A DNA stretch of 64,000 nt from an uncultured Sunxiuqinia sp. (lineage in GTDB: Bacteria; Bacteroidota; Bacteroidia; Bacteroidales; Prolixibacteraceae), in NCBI RefSeq assembly GCF_947495665.1, contig NZ_CANLZV010000004.1, forward strand, positions 248,001 through 312,000. Reading direction: 5' to 3'. The number at the start of each line of letters is the position of its first letter. Position 1 is the first letter of the stretch. Made by a program: the position numbers and the translations under genes. The notes under the pieces are model-generated. The model saw only the letters and a list, made by a program, of their open reading frames with translations, was not told where the DNA came from and ran no database searches. This document shows, piece after piece, positions 45,327 to 55,005 of this stretch.

Positions 45327-47651
45327 ATGCACGAGAATCTGGTTATCGTCGAGTCCCCGGCAAAAGCCAAAACAATCGAACGATTTTTAGGGAAAGATTA
45401 TTTTGTAACATCAAGCATGGGGCATATCAGAGACCTCGAGAAAAAAGACTTTGGGATTGATATGGAGAACAATTATCAACCCAAATACATTGTTTCGCCT
45501 GATAAGAAGAAAATCGTTACGGAGCTTAAGAAATTAGCCAAGGAAGCCAAGATGGTTTGGATCGCATCCGATGAGGACCGCGAGGGGGAAGCCATTGCCT
45601 GGCACTTGAAAGAAGTGCTGAAGCTAAAACCTGAAAAAACGCGGCGGATTGTTTTTCATGAGATTACCAAAGAAGCAATACTGAAAGCAATTGCGAATCC
45701 ACGCCCAATTGACGAAAACCTGGTGAATGCCCAGCAGGCACGTCGGGTTCTTGATCGCATTGTAGGATTTGAAGTATCTCCCGTGCTCTGGAAAAAGGTT
45801 AAACCCTCACTTTCAGCCGGAAGAGTACAATCTGTAGCCGTTCGATTAATTGTCGAGCGCGAACGTGAAATCATCAATTTCGAAAGTAATTCCAACTTTC
45901 GAATCACAGCCGTTTTCCTCGTCCCCGACAAAAACGGCAATGTCGTTGAATTAAAGGCCGACCTGAAAAAGCGCTTCGAAACAAAAGAAGAAGCCCATGC
46001 TTTTCTGGAAAAATGCAAAACAGCCGAATTCAACATTGCTGATATCGTAACCAAACCGGCGAAACGTACCCCGGCGGCCCCGTTTACCACATCAACCTTG
46101 CAACAGGAAGCCAGCCGCAAGCTTGGTTTCTCCGTGTCGCAAACCATGTCGGTTGCCCAAAAGCTTTACGAAGCAGGTAAGATTACCTACATGCGTACCG
46201 ATTCGGTAAACCTTTCATCGCTGGCCGTAAACACAGCCAAAGAAAAAATCATCCAAACGCTGGGTGAGAAATACCATAAAGTACGTCAGTACAAAACCAA
46301 GTCGAAAGGAGCACAAGAAGCTCACGAAGCTATCCGTCCAACCTATATTGATCAGGAAGAAGTAAGTGGTTCAAACCAGGAAAAACGACTTTACGAACTG
46401 ATTTGGAAACGTACCATCGCCTCGCAAATGGCTGATGCCGAATTAGAGCGTACAACCATTAACATTGCGGTTTCAAACAGTCCCGAGCTGTTTCAGGCTA
46501 CCGGAGAAGTGATCAAATTTGATGGTTTTCTGCGCGTTTACCTCGAATCGACCGATAACGAAGACGAGGGAGACGAAGCTGCCAGCTTGCTTCCTCCGGT
46601 AAAAGAAAAGCAGGTTTTACGTGCTGAAACAATTGAAGCCACTCAACGATTCACTCAAAAGCCACCGCGCTACACCGAGGCCAGTCTGGTGAAAAAACTG
46701 GAAGAACAAGGCATCGGTCGTCCGTCAACTTATGCCCCAACCATTACAACCGTACAAAACCGGGGCTATGTGGTCAAGGAAGATCGGCCGGGCGTGGAAC
46801 GCCAGTTCATTCATATGAGCCTGGTGAATAACGAATTGAAAGAAACCGTTAAAACTGAGATTACCGGCGCCGAGCGGTCCAAACTGTTCCCAACAGACAT
46901 TGGCATGGTGGTGAATGATTTCTTAATCAAATACTTTACTCAAATCATGGATCTGCGCTTTACCGCCAACGTAGAGGTTGAATTTGATGAAGTTGCTGAT
47001 GGAAAACGCATTTGGAATGAAGTGATTGACCAGTTTTACCAGCCTTTCCATAAAAGTGTGGAGAATGCTCTGGAAGTTTCCGAACGCACCAATGGTGAGC
47101 GCATTTTAGGAGATGACCCCAAAACCGGCAAGCCGGTGTCGGTAAAAATTGGACGCTACGGTCCTTTGGCCCAGTTGGGCGAAACCACCGAAGAAGGTGA
47201 AAAACCACAGTTTGCGTCTCTAAGAACAGGCCAGCATCTGGAAACCATCACTTTGGAAGAAGCCTTAGACCTGTTTAAACTTCCTCGTGATTTGGGTGAA
47301 TACGAAGAGAAAAAAGTGTCCGTAGCCATTGGCCGCTTTGGCCCTTATGTGCGCCACGACAACAAATTTGTTTCGCTTGAGAAGAATGTGGATGATCCAT
47401 ATACCATTGAACTTGACCGGGCCATTGAGCTGATTGAGGCCAAGCGCGAAAAGGATCGGAAAGCACTGATCAAAGTCTTTGATGAGGAGCCCGAGTTGCG
47501 CATTCTGAATGGCCGGTGGGGACCTTACATTTCATTCAAGAAGAAAAACTACAAGATCCCGAAGGATACGGAGGCCGAAAAGCTAAGCCTTGAAGACTGT
47601 ATGAAAATTATAGAAGAAGGCCCCAAGCCCAAGCGAAAAAAGAAAAAATAA
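45327..47651 (+). CDS. topA: DNA topoisomerase I
   Basis: 774 residues from ATG 45327. It relaxes negative supercoils by single-strand passage. The Toprim domain opens with NLVIVESPAKAKTIE and holds SDEDREGE at 81-88. The active tyrosine is Tyr288 in KITYMRTDS. GRPSTYAPTI and the decatenation region follow. The C-terminus lacks the cysteine zinc fingers of Escherichia coli and instead has two topoisomerase C-terminal repeats (VSIGRFGPYV-like and RWGPYISFKKK) and a lysine-rich tail. It is followed by a terminator and then the ureohydrolase-like gene of the type IX hub. Confidence 0.96.
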   Translation: MHENLVIVESPAKAKTIERFLGKDYFVTSSMGHIRDLEKKDFGIDMENNYQPKYIVSPDKKKIVTELKKLAKEAKMVWIASDEDREGEAIAWHLKEVLKLKPEKTRRIVFHEITKEAILKAIANPRPIDENLVNAQQARRVLDRIVGFEVSPVLWKKVKPSLSAGRVQSVAVRLIVEREREIINFESNSNFRITAVFLVPDKNGNVVELKADLKKRFETKEEAHAFLEKCKTAEFNIADIVTKPAKRTPAAPFTTSTLQQEASRKLGFSVSQTMSVAQKLYEAGKITYMRTDSVNLSSLAVNTAKEKIIQTLGEKYHKVRQYKTKSKGAQEAHEAIRPTYIDQEEVSGSNQEKRLYELIWKRTIASQMADAELERTTINIAVSNSPELFQATGEVIKFDGFLRVYLESTDNEDEGDEAASLLPPVKEKQVLRAETIEATQRFTQKPPRYTEASLVKKLEEQGIGRPSTYAPTITTVQNRGYVVKEDRPGVERQFIHMSLVNNELKETVKTEITGAERSKLFPTDIGMVVNDFLIKYFTQIMDLRFTANVEVEFDEVADGKRIWNEVIDQFYQPFHKSVENALEVSERTNGERILGDDPKTGKPVSVKIGRYGPLAQLGETTEEGEKPQFASLRTGQHLETITLEEALDLFKLPRDLGEYEEKKVSVAIGRFGPYVRHDNKFVSLEKNVDDPYTIELDRAIELIEAKREKDRKALIKVFDEEPELRILNGRWGPYISFKKKNYKIPKDTEAEKLSLEDCMKIIEEGPKPKRKKKK

Positions 47652-47660
47652 TATCAACTT

Positions 47661-47690
47661 AAGGCAAACGTGAAAATGTTTGCCTTTTTT
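47661..47690 (+). terminator. Terminator of topA
   Basis: AAGGCAAAC and GTTTGCCTT pair around an 8-base loop, followed by a T run, 10 bases after the stop. Confidence 0.88.
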
Positions 47691-47815
47691 ATTTATTTTC
47701 ATTGTCTGAAAAAGAATGATTGTATGAGTCGGCCTAGTTTACAGCTCCAGACGGCAAATAGCAATCAGACCAGAGCACATAGAGTACACGGGCGCAAAAA
47801 ATTACAGTAGAAAAT

Positions 47816-48982
47816 ATGAGTGAGACCAATATCAAGCTTTATCTGAAACCAGTTGATTTTTCAAAATGGAAGCCGGCATCATGGGTGCAATCCAAGTTCA
47901 GCCTGGGGAAACTTCTTGAAAAAAATCAAACGAAGCTCCCATTGGAGAAAGCCGATATTGTTTTGCTTGGCATGGAAGAAGACCGAAATGCCGTGGTAAA
48001 AGGAAGTGCAAAAGCGCCCAATAAAATTCGCCAACACCTCTACAACTTGAACCGTATATCGCCCCGGTTTAAAATTCTGGATCTGGGGAACATCCGGATC
48101 GGCAAAACTGTCAACGACAGCTACTATGCTCTTCGCGACGTTTGTAGCAACCTGGTCGAGCAAGGCAAAACAGTTGTTTTGCTTGGAGGCAGCCAGGATC
48201 TGACATTTGGGATTACCAAAGCCTTTGAAGCCAATCCATTTAACCTGGTCAACATCGACCCCAAGTTTGACTTCAAAAAAGGAATTAAATCCATCAATTC
48301 GGAGACCTACCTGAACTTCATTATTGAAAGACAGCCCAACCTGTATGCGCAAACTATTTTAGGCTACCAAAATTATTTTGTTGATAGCTTGGAGTTGGAT
48401 TACAGCCACGAGTTAGGCTCTGAACTAAAACGACTCGGAGAAATTCGATACGACATGTCCAACATCGAACCCTATATGCGCGATGCGGATGTTTTAAGTT
48501 TTGACATTAGCGCCATTCGTTTGCTGGAAGCACCCGCTCAATATTTTGGTTCGCCCAATGGTCTGTATGCAGAAGAAGCCTGCCAGATTGGCCATTATGC
48601 CGGCATGGCCGACCAACTCAAAGTTGCCGGATTTTTCAACCTTGTTCCTCGCCTGGATCACGATGATCTGAGCAGCAAGCTTTTTGCCCAGGTTGTTTGG
48701 CATTTTCTGGAAGGGGCTTATTACCGAAAAGTAGAAACACCCAGCAAGAAAACCGATGAATTTAACGAGTTCTTGCTCGAGATTGATGATATTGACTTAC
48801 CACTAACATTTTATCAAAGTCAAAAAACAGGCCGCTGGTGGATGAAAATCTCGGACGAAGAAGACACCCGGGAACATATCATTGCCTGCACAGAAGATGA
48901 TTATCGCCTGGCTGCACAAAACGAAATACCAGATCGTTGGTGGAAAAATATTCGTAAATTAAACCGAATGCAAAATAAATAA
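47816..48982 (+). CDS. Ureohydrolase-fold protein with lost metal ligands
   Basis: 388 residues, likely annotated elsewhere as formimidoylglutamase or arginase family. The fold is recognisable, but the manganese motifs are altered. GGSQDLT at 124-130 has Gln127 where the family has His. NIDPKFD at 147-152 replaces D-A-H-x-D, with Lys150 in the His place. SFDISAIR at 229-235 has Ser232 where the second Asp of S-F-D-x-D belongs. Binuclear metal catalysis is therefore unlikely, and I infer a binding or structural role. The family member sits just upstream of porP and gldKLMN. I believe this neighbour relationship recurs in Bacteroidota, but that needs a synteny check. The last 75 residues are an added charged and Trp-rich tail. 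Confidence 0.82.
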   Translation: MSETNIKLYLKPVDFSKWKPASWVQSKFSLGKLLEKNQTKLPLEKADIVLLGMEEDRNAVVKGSAKAPNKIRQHLYNLNRISPRFKILDLGNIRIGKTVNDSYYALRDVCSNLVEQGKTVVLLGGSQDLTFGITKAFEANPFNLVNIDPKFDFKKGIKSINSETYLNFIIERQPNLYAQTILGYQNYFVDSLELDYSHELGSELKRLGEIRYDMSNIEPYMRDADVLSFDISAIRLLEAPAQYFGSPNGLYAEEACQIGHYAGMADQLKVAGFFNLVPRLDHDDLSSKLFAQVVWHFLEGAYYRKVETPSKKTDEFNEFLLEIDDIDLPLTFYQSQKTGRWWMKISDEEDTREHIIACTEDDYRLAAQNEIPDRWWKNIRKLNRMQNK

Positions 48983-49088
48983 TCTCTTATTTCGTTGAAA
49001 AATTTGGTAGCGCGTCGAATAGAAACATCTGAAAGAATTATTATTTTCACTTACTTTGGCTCAGAATAACGGCAGTAACAGCCAGTTT

Positions 49089-50033
49089 ATGAAAAAAATA
49101 TTTTACTTTTTATTTTTATCAATATTCGTTAACTTAGCCGCATACGGACAGCAGGATCCCCAATTTAGTTTCAATCGGGAAACTCAATTAGCAGTAAACC
49201 CGGGATTCGCTGGAAGTAATGAAGCAATAACTGGACTAATATTGAACAGATACCAATGGAGCGGGTTTGATGGCGCTCCAAAAACACTGTTATTCAGCGT
49301 GGAAACTACTGCTAACATATTTGGCGGAACAAGTGGGGTAGGACTAAATATCATCAGTGATGAACTGGGATATGAAAAAAACGTTTTCGTAAACTTGAAC
49401 TATGCTTACCATACAACAACCAGTATCGGCGATCTCGGTATTGGTACTTCCTTTGGTATATTTAACAAAGCCATCAATGGCGATTGGACAATACCAGAAA
49501 CCGGGTACACCACGGCTCCCGGATCTGACGACTTCATCCCCAAGGGAGAATCCAGCCAATTGGCCCTTGATCTTGGCTTTGGTGTATTTTTAAAATCAAA
49601 TGATTATTTTGCGGGCATTTCGGTAACCCATTTAAACGAAGCAAAAATCAATTTTGCAGATCGGGCTTACACTTTTTTCACCCGACACTACTATTTATCA
49701 GGGGGATACAATATAAGCCTGTCGAATCCGTTATTTGAGTTGCGACCAGCCGTATTTGCTAAATCAGACCTCCGGAGTACGCAGGTTGATTTCACGCTTG
49801 GCTTGGTTTACAACGAACGGGTTTCAGGCGGATTAAGTTATCGTATAGATGATGCTGTCGCCATTTTACTTGGCATTGAAATGCTCAATGGTTTAAACAT
49901 TGGCTTGGCCTATGATATCACAACCTCTGCTCTGGGGAGATATGGATACGGATCGCAGGAAATTTACCTGCGTTATGCTGTTGATTTTGGGAAGGGCAGA
50001 TTAAAAAAATATAAAAGTATCCGATTTTTGTAA
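49089..50033 (+). CDS. porP: Type IX secretion membrane protein PorP/SprF
   Basis: 314 residues from ATG 49089 (MKKIFYFLFL); an upstream in-frame codon at 49056 would put 11 polar residues before the signal peptide and is rejected. Signal peptide cleavage is near AAYGQQ. The mature start DPQFSFNRETQLAVNPGFAG is the PorP/SprF hallmark, and the remainder reads as outer-membrane beta strands. It is an outer-membrane component that helps cargo placement and, in Porphyromonas, modification. It precedes gldK by 9 bases, so it belongs to the core operon. Confidence 0.93.
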   Translation: MKKIFYFLFLSIFVNLAAYGQQDPQFSFNRETQLAVNPGFAGSNEAITGLILNRYQWSGFDGAPKTLLFSVETTANIFGGTSGVGLNIISDELGYEKNVFVNLNYAYHTTTSIGDLGIGTSFGIFNKAINGDWTIPETGYTTAPGSDDFIPKGESSQLALDLGFGVFLKSNDYFAGISVTHLNEAKINFADRAYTFFTRHYYLSGGYNISLSNPLFELRPAVFAKSDLRSTQVDFTLGLVYNERVSGGLSYRIDDAVAILLGIEMLNGLNIGLAYDITTSALGRYGYGSQEIYLRYAVDFGKGRLKKYKSIRFL

Positions 50034-50042
50034 GCTAATCTT

Positions 50043-51401
50043 ATGAAAGCAATACGCGTAGTTATGAAAGACATATTTTCGAAAGGTTTAATCATCGCAA
50101 CTGTTTTACTTATGTCCAGTTGCGGCAAATCCGGCAATGGCGAGCTAACCGGTGTTCAAGGAAGGGGTAAGTGGTTTGAGCCAGCGCCATACGGAATGAC
50201 CTTTATAAACCGTGGAAGCGTCAATATTGGACCTAACGATCAGGATCCAACCTGGTCTTCGACTCCCACTAAAACGGTTTCTGTCGACGCTTTTTGGATG
50301 GACGACACCGAAATTACCAACAATGAGTATCGCCAGTTTGTCAACTGGGTTCGTGATTCCATTGCCCGCACACTGGTAGGTGAACAGTATCCGGAATTTA
50401 TGGTTAGTGAAGACCGGGATGGCAATATCATCGATCCGCCGCGCATCAATTGGGATGAGCGTCTGGAATGGGATAATCCGGACTTCATGGATGCCCTTGA
50501 ACCAATGTACATTCCAAGCAATGAGCGTTTCTTCGGGAAAAAAGAAATTGATTCCAGAAAGCTTTTCTATACTTACTATTGGATTGACTATAAACAGGCT
50601 GCCAAAGGAACCAACCGGTACAACTATGAAACCCAAAGCTACGAAGGTACTGTAATTGACGCCAACGGAGAAGAACGCCCCATTGAAAACCGCTCCTCGT
50701 TTATTTTCAGCGAAACAGCAAATGTTTATCCCGACACCTTGGTCTGGATCAGAGATTATACCTATGCCTATAACGAACCCTGGACGACCAAATACTTTTG
50801 GCATCCCGGATTTGATGACTACCCGGTTGTTGGGGTAACCTGGCAACAAGCCAAAGCATTTTGCCACTGGAGAACCAAGCTGCACAATGATTACCTGACC
50901 AGCCACGGAGAGCCTGAGATTCAGGATTACCGCTTGCCTACAGAGGTGGAATGGGAATATGCGGCCCGCGGAGATAAAGAAATTTCCATGTACCCATGGG
51001 GTGGCTATTATACCCGCAACGAGAAAGGAAAATTCCTGGCCAACTTTAAGCCACTGCGGGGAAATTATGTTGAAGATGATGGTTTGGCTACTTTACGAGT
51101 AGGCCACTATGAGCCGAACCATTTCGGCCTTTACGACATGGCTGGTAACGTGGCCGAATGGACCATTACAGCTTTCGATGAGTCAGCTTACATGTACGTC
51201 AATGACTTCAATCCGAACTTTGAGTACAATGCGCGCCCAAATGATGCACCAGTTATGAAACGCAAAGTTATCCGCGGAGGTTCCTGGAAAGACATTTCGG
51301 CATTTCTACAAGTTTCAACGCGGAGTTTTGAATACCAAGATACTGCTAAATCATATATAGGATTTCGTTGTGTAAGATCCTCTTTTGGGAATGAATTTTA
51401 G
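50043..51401 (+). CDS. gldK: Type IX secretion lipoprotein GldK/PorK
   Basis: 452 residues; ATG 50064 (MKDIFSK) is a possible shorter start. The lipobox is LLMSSC. The rest is a formylglycine-generating-enzyme-like (SUMF1) domain: FWMDDTEITNNEYRQF, then RLPTEVEWEYAARG, then YDMAGNVAEWT and VIRGGSWKD. GldK forms the periplasmic ring with GldN on the outer membrane. Enzyme activity is not expected in this family. It is followed by gldL after 23 bases. Confidence 0.95.
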   Translation: MKAIRVVMKDIFSKGLIIATVLLMSSCGKSGNGELTGVQGRGKWFEPAPYGMTFINRGSVNIGPNDQDPTWSSTPTKTVSVDAFWMDDTEITNNEYRQFVNWVRDSIARTLVGEQYPEFMVSEDRDGNIIDPPRINWDERLEWDNPDFMDALEPMYIPSNERFFGKKEIDSRKLFYTYYWIDYKQAAKGTNRYNYETQSYEGTVIDANGEERPIENRSSFIFSETANVYPDTLVWIRDYTYAYNEPWTTKYFWHPGFDDYPVVGVTWQQAKAFCHWRTKLHNDYLTSHGEPEIQDYRLPTEVEWEYAARGDKEISMYPWGGYYTRNEKGKFLANFKPLRGNYVEDDGLATLRVGHYEPNHFGLYDMAGNVAEWTITAFDESAYMYVNDFNPNFEYNARPNDAPVMKRKVIRGGSWKDISAFLQVSTRSFEYQDTAKSYIGFRCVRSSFGNEF

Positions 51402-51424
51402 TCAAACCTTAATTCTGAAAAAAA

Positions 51425-52396
51425 ATGAACATTGGAGAAATAATACAAAGTAAACGTTGGAAGATATTTTCGGGCTATGTTTATAACTTGGGTGCCTCAA
51501 TCGTATTATTAGGTGCATTGTTTAAACTACAACACTGGCCCTACTCCGGCTTGCTACTGATCGTTGGTCTTTGTACTGAAGCCTTTATTTTTGTCATCTC
51601 GGCATTCGAGCCTCCTATGGAAATGCCGGAATGGTCAAAAGTTTATCCACAGCTGAAAGAAGACTTTGTGCTGGATGACGATCAATATCCGGAAGAATCG
51701 AAAAACGGTTTTGGCGACCTGTTCCAAAAAGCCGACATTTCTCCGGAAATACTGGATAAAGTAACCAAAGGGCTGACGGACCTGAGCAACACAGCATCAA
51801 GCATCAGCGACATCAGTACGGCAACACTGGCCACCGACATGTATGTTAAAAACTTAACATCTGCTTCGGAATCGATGAACAGCCTTTCGGAAATCAACAC
51901 CCAGGCGAATCATCAGATTAATGAATCAGTAACTCAATTGGTTAATTCTTATTCTTCAACGGCCCGTAACCTTACTGAAAACGGAGACCAATTGCTGAAC
52001 AAGTTGGCCACTTCAGGAGAAGAATTTACCAACCAGCTCAGCCAGGCCAGCAGCAAACTGGCCAGTTCATACCAAAAAGTGGCAGGTTCATTTGACTCAG
52101 GCATCGAAGAACTCAGTAAAAGTTCGGCCAATTACAGCGATAACCTGAACAAGTTGAACAAGAACCTGGAGTCTCTGAATTCCTCCTACGAAAGTCAACT
52201 AAAAGAAACGAACGAGCAGCTCCAATCTTCTCAAAATTTCTTCAAGGAAATGGCGCAAATGAATCAAATGATTGCCCAGTCCACCGAAGAAATCAAGAAG
52301 TATAAAACGAACGCTGAAGAACTGAATAAACACCTGGAAGCCTTAAATTCAATTTATGGCAATATGCTGGGAGCCATGAATTATAAGAATAAGTAA
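51425..52396 (+). CDS. gldL: Type IX secretion motor subunit GldL/PorL
   Basis: 323 residues. Two membrane helices lie at about 13-35 and 42-61. Lys34 (ALFKLQHWP) and Glu52 (LCTEAFIF) match the charged pair that conducts protons in the Flavobacterium GldLM motor. From about residue 95 the protein is a long Ser/Asn/Leu-rich helical coiled coil in the cytoplasm, as in PorL rather than the shorter Flavobacterium form. With GldM it converts proton flow into rotation that powers export. Confidence 0.95.
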   Translation: MNIGEIIQSKRWKIFSGYVYNLGASIVLLGALFKLQHWPYSGLLLIVGLCTEAFIFVISAFEPPMEMPEWSKVYPQLKEDFVLDDDQYPEESKNGFGDLFQKADISPEILDKVTKGLTDLSNTASSISDISTATLATDMYVKNLTSASESMNSLSEINTQANHQINESVTQLVNSYSSTARNLTENGDQLLNKLATSGEEFTNQLSQASSKLASSYQKVAGSFDSGIEELSKSSANYSDNLNKLNKNLESLNSSYESQLKETNEQLQSSQNFFKEMAQMNQMIAQSTEEIKKYKTNAEELNKHLEALNSIYGNMLGAMNYKNK

Positions 52397-52418
52397 AAAC
52401 CGATAAGCTCACTAGCAT

Positions 52419-54023
52419 ATGGGAACTAAGAATTGTCCGGAAACTCCACGGCAGAAGATGATCAACATGATGTACTTAGTGCTGCTCGCAATGATGGCAC
52501 TAAACGTTGCATCAGAGGTTTTGGATGCCTTTCGCGTGGTTGATTCGAGTTTAATGCAAACACTCAAAAGTGTCGACTCGAAAAACAACCAGCTTTATGC
52601 ATCTTTTGACCTGGCCTATCAAGAAAACCCCGCAAAAGTACAAGAGTGGAAAGATAAAGCAGACCGGGTTAAATCACTCACGAACGCTTTAACGACCAAA
52701 ATTACTGACTTAAAAGAAGAGATGATCCTCAAGGCTGGTGGCTCGGCAAAAGAGCCGGATGAAAGCCTGAGCCGGAAGTCATGGATGATCAACTCCAAAG
52801 GCGACACCATTGTTATCAAAAAAGATGATGAGCTCAATGTCCCTTCTGAGGTGATGCTTACCATGAAAAGAGGTGTAGACCTGAAAAGCGATATTGTTGA
52901 ATTGAAAGAAGCCTTTCTTTCATTTCTGGATGAAGATTCACCAATCCGGGCAACGATTGAGCAGGAGCTGGATACCTCAGACCCTAAGATCAGACTTAAG
53001 GATGGAGGTGAAAGGAAAACATGGGAAGTTGAACTTTTTGACAGTAAACCAATCATCGCGGTCATAGCCTTACTATCGAAAATTCAGATTGACATTCAGA
53101 ATGCAGAATCAAACATCCTGACCTATTTGTACAGCCAGATTGACGCCAGTTCGTTTAAATTCAACAAACTGGGGGCACGTGTTTTTGCCAAGTCATCTTA
53201 TGTGCTTGAAGGCGATGTTTATAAAGCAGAAGTATTCTTAGCCGCTGAGGATACCACTCAACAACCCATTATTCTGATTAACGATGAACCGCTGGAAGTG
53301 GTGGATGGCAAAGGAATTTACGAAGTTCCTGCAACAGCTCCAGGCACCTATAAATGGGGAGGGATCATAAAATACCGGACACCTGAAGGTGGGTATAACT
53401 CCTACCCTTTTGAAGAAGAATACATCGTTAGCAAACCTTCTGTGACGATTTCACCCACCAAAATGAATGTCTTCTACATGGGCGTTCCTAACCCGGTGAG
53501 TATTTCAGTACCTGGAGTTCCTTCCGAAGATTTGCTGGTTTCGGTTACCAATGGCCGGATTGCAAAAGACGGAAACAACTACCTGGTATATCCAACGGCA
53601 GAAGACATCAATGGCCGAAAAACAAAAGTATCGGTCAATGCCGACTTTGATGGCATGCAGCGCTTTATGGGTTCGATGGATTTCCGCGTAAAAAAAGTTC
53701 CGGATCCGGTTGCCACCATTGCCGGACAAACCAGCGGTGTGCTTCGAAAAGAAGACTTGTTGGCTGAAGATGGTATTTTTGCAGCCCTCATTGACTTTGA
53801 CTTTGACTTAAAATTCACCATCACCCAGTTTGATATTACCTTCACAGGAGCTGGTGGCTACAGCAACACTTGGTCATCCAAATCAAATCGGTTTACCAAC
53901 GATCAACGAACTCAGTTTAATGCCCTGGCACCAGGAAGCATTATATACATTGATAACATTTTGGCGCACGGAGACGATGGTAGCGACAGACAGTTATCGC
54001 CAATTAGTTTTAAAATAAGATAG
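52419..54023 (+). CDS. gldM: Type IX secretion motor subunit GldM/PorM
   Basis: 534 residues. The N-terminus PETPRQKMINMMYLV leads into one membrane helix (about 13-33, LVLLAMMALNVASEVLDAF). The rest is periplasmic: a helical D1 domain followed by three beta domains, as in known GldM structures. It spans the periplasm and links the GldL motor to the GldKN ring. The gene is 22 bases after gldL and ends 2 bases before gldN. Confidence 0.95.
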   Translation: MGTKNCPETPRQKMINMMYLVLLAMMALNVASEVLDAFRVVDSSLMQTLKSVDSKNNQLYASFDLAYQENPAKVQEWKDKADRVKSLTNALTTKITDLKEEMILKAGGSAKEPDESLSRKSWMINSKGDTIVIKKDDELNVPSEVMLTMKRGVDLKSDIVELKEAFLSFLDEDSPIRATIEQELDTSDPKIRLKDGGERKTWEVELFDSKPIIAVIALLSKIQIDIQNAESNILTYLYSQIDASSFKFNKLGARVFAKSSYVLEGDVYKAEVFLAAEDTTQQPIILINDEPLEVVDGKGIYEVPATAPGTYKWGGIIKYRTPEGGYNSYPFEEEYIVSKPSVTISPTKMNVFYMGVPNPVSISVPGVPSEDLLVSVTNGRIAKDGNNYLVYPTAEDINGRKTKVSVNADFDGMQRFMGSMDFRVKKVPDPVATIAGQTSGVLRKEDLLAEDGIFAALIDFDFDLKFTITQFDITFTGAGGYSNTWSSKSNRFTNDQRTQFNALAPGSIIYIDNILAHGDDGSDRQLSPISFKIR

Positions 54024-54025
54024 AC

Positions 54026-54880
54026 ATGAAAAAGTTTTTCATAGCCATAGGAATTGCTTGTTGTGCGGTCGGCTTCTCAACGCAGGACACCCAAGCGCAG
54101 ATTATAGATGGTGCTTTCAAACGCACCAACATTGAGAACCGGAAACCCATGGCTCTGGCTCCTATTCGGGAAGCCGATGTGATGTGGTCAAAGAAGATAT
54201 GGCGCATTATCGACCTGAGAGAAAAAATGAATCAGGTACTTTACTTTCCAACCATCAACATGGATGGTCGGACTAACCTGATCAACCTGCTGCTACAAGG
54301 CATCGAGAATGCTCAACTTACAGCCTATGATGCCCGAACAGATGACGAATTCAAAGTTCCGATGACCTTCCCTCAAGTGAAGGAAGCATTTGGGGCAACA
54401 ACACGGACCCGCCAAGTGCGCAACCTGGAAACCGGGGAAATGGAAGAGCGTATTATTGTTGGTGAAATTCGTCCGGAAGAAGTGAAGCAATTCATGGTGA
54501 AGGAAGAATGGTTTTTTGACAAACAGACCTCAACCATGAATGTCCGGATCATTGGCATTTGCCCGATTCAGGAATACTACCGTGATGAAGACATCAATCA
54601 GGAGAATGTTCAACGACGCCAGGTATTCTGGATTTATTATCCCGAAGCCCGCGACTTACTGGCTACTCATGCGGTCATTAATCCCAACAACACCGCGGTG
54701 GGCATGTCTTTTGATGACCTGCTGATCAAGCGTAAATTCAACAGCTATATTGTCAAAGAGTCCAACGTTTATAACAACCGGGCCATCAGCCAATACCTCA
54801 GTGGACGCGACGCCATGTTAGAGTCACGGAAAATTGAAGCTGAAATTTTTGATTACGAACAGGACCTATGGGAATATTAG
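54026..54880 (+). CDS. gldN: Type IX secretion ring protein GldN/PorN
   Basis: 284 residues with a signal peptide (IGIACCAVGFSTQDTQA). The motif RTNIENRKPMALAPIREADVMW, broken here between its two halves, and IWRIIDLREKMN are the family signature. The YYRDED and QVFWIYYPEAR segments complete it. GldN pairs with GldK to form the outer-membrane-associated ring. It is the last gene of the core operon and a clear terminator follows. Confidence 0.94.
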   Translation: MKKFFIAIGIACCAVGFSTQDTQAQIIDGAFKRTNIENRKPMALAPIREADVMWSKKIWRIIDLREKMNQVLYFPTINMDGRTNLINLLLQGIENAQLTAYDARTDDEFKVPMTFPQVKEAFGATTRTRQVRNLETGEMEERIIVGEIRPEEVKQFMVKEEWFFDKQTSTMNVRIIGICPIQEYYRDEDINQENVQRRQVFWIYYPEARDLLATHAVINPNNTAVGMSFDDLLIKRKFNSYIVKESNVYNNRAISQYLSGRDAMLESRKIEAEIFDYEQDLWEY

Positions 54881-54904
54881 AAAACTAAGAATATGCGAAC
54901 AAAT

Positions 54905-54935
54905 GCCTTATGAGCCATTCTCATAAGGCTTTTTT
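54905..54935 (+). terminator. Terminator after gldN
   Basis: GCCTTATGAG and CTCATAAGGC pair around CCATT, followed by six T. It separates the core operon from the second gldK-like gene. Confidence 0.92.
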
Positions 54936-55005
54936 CGATTTCTACAACACAATATTAATTTTTAAAGCAGCGTTTGTTCTAGGCATATCATCGGAGTAAC
55001 AACGA

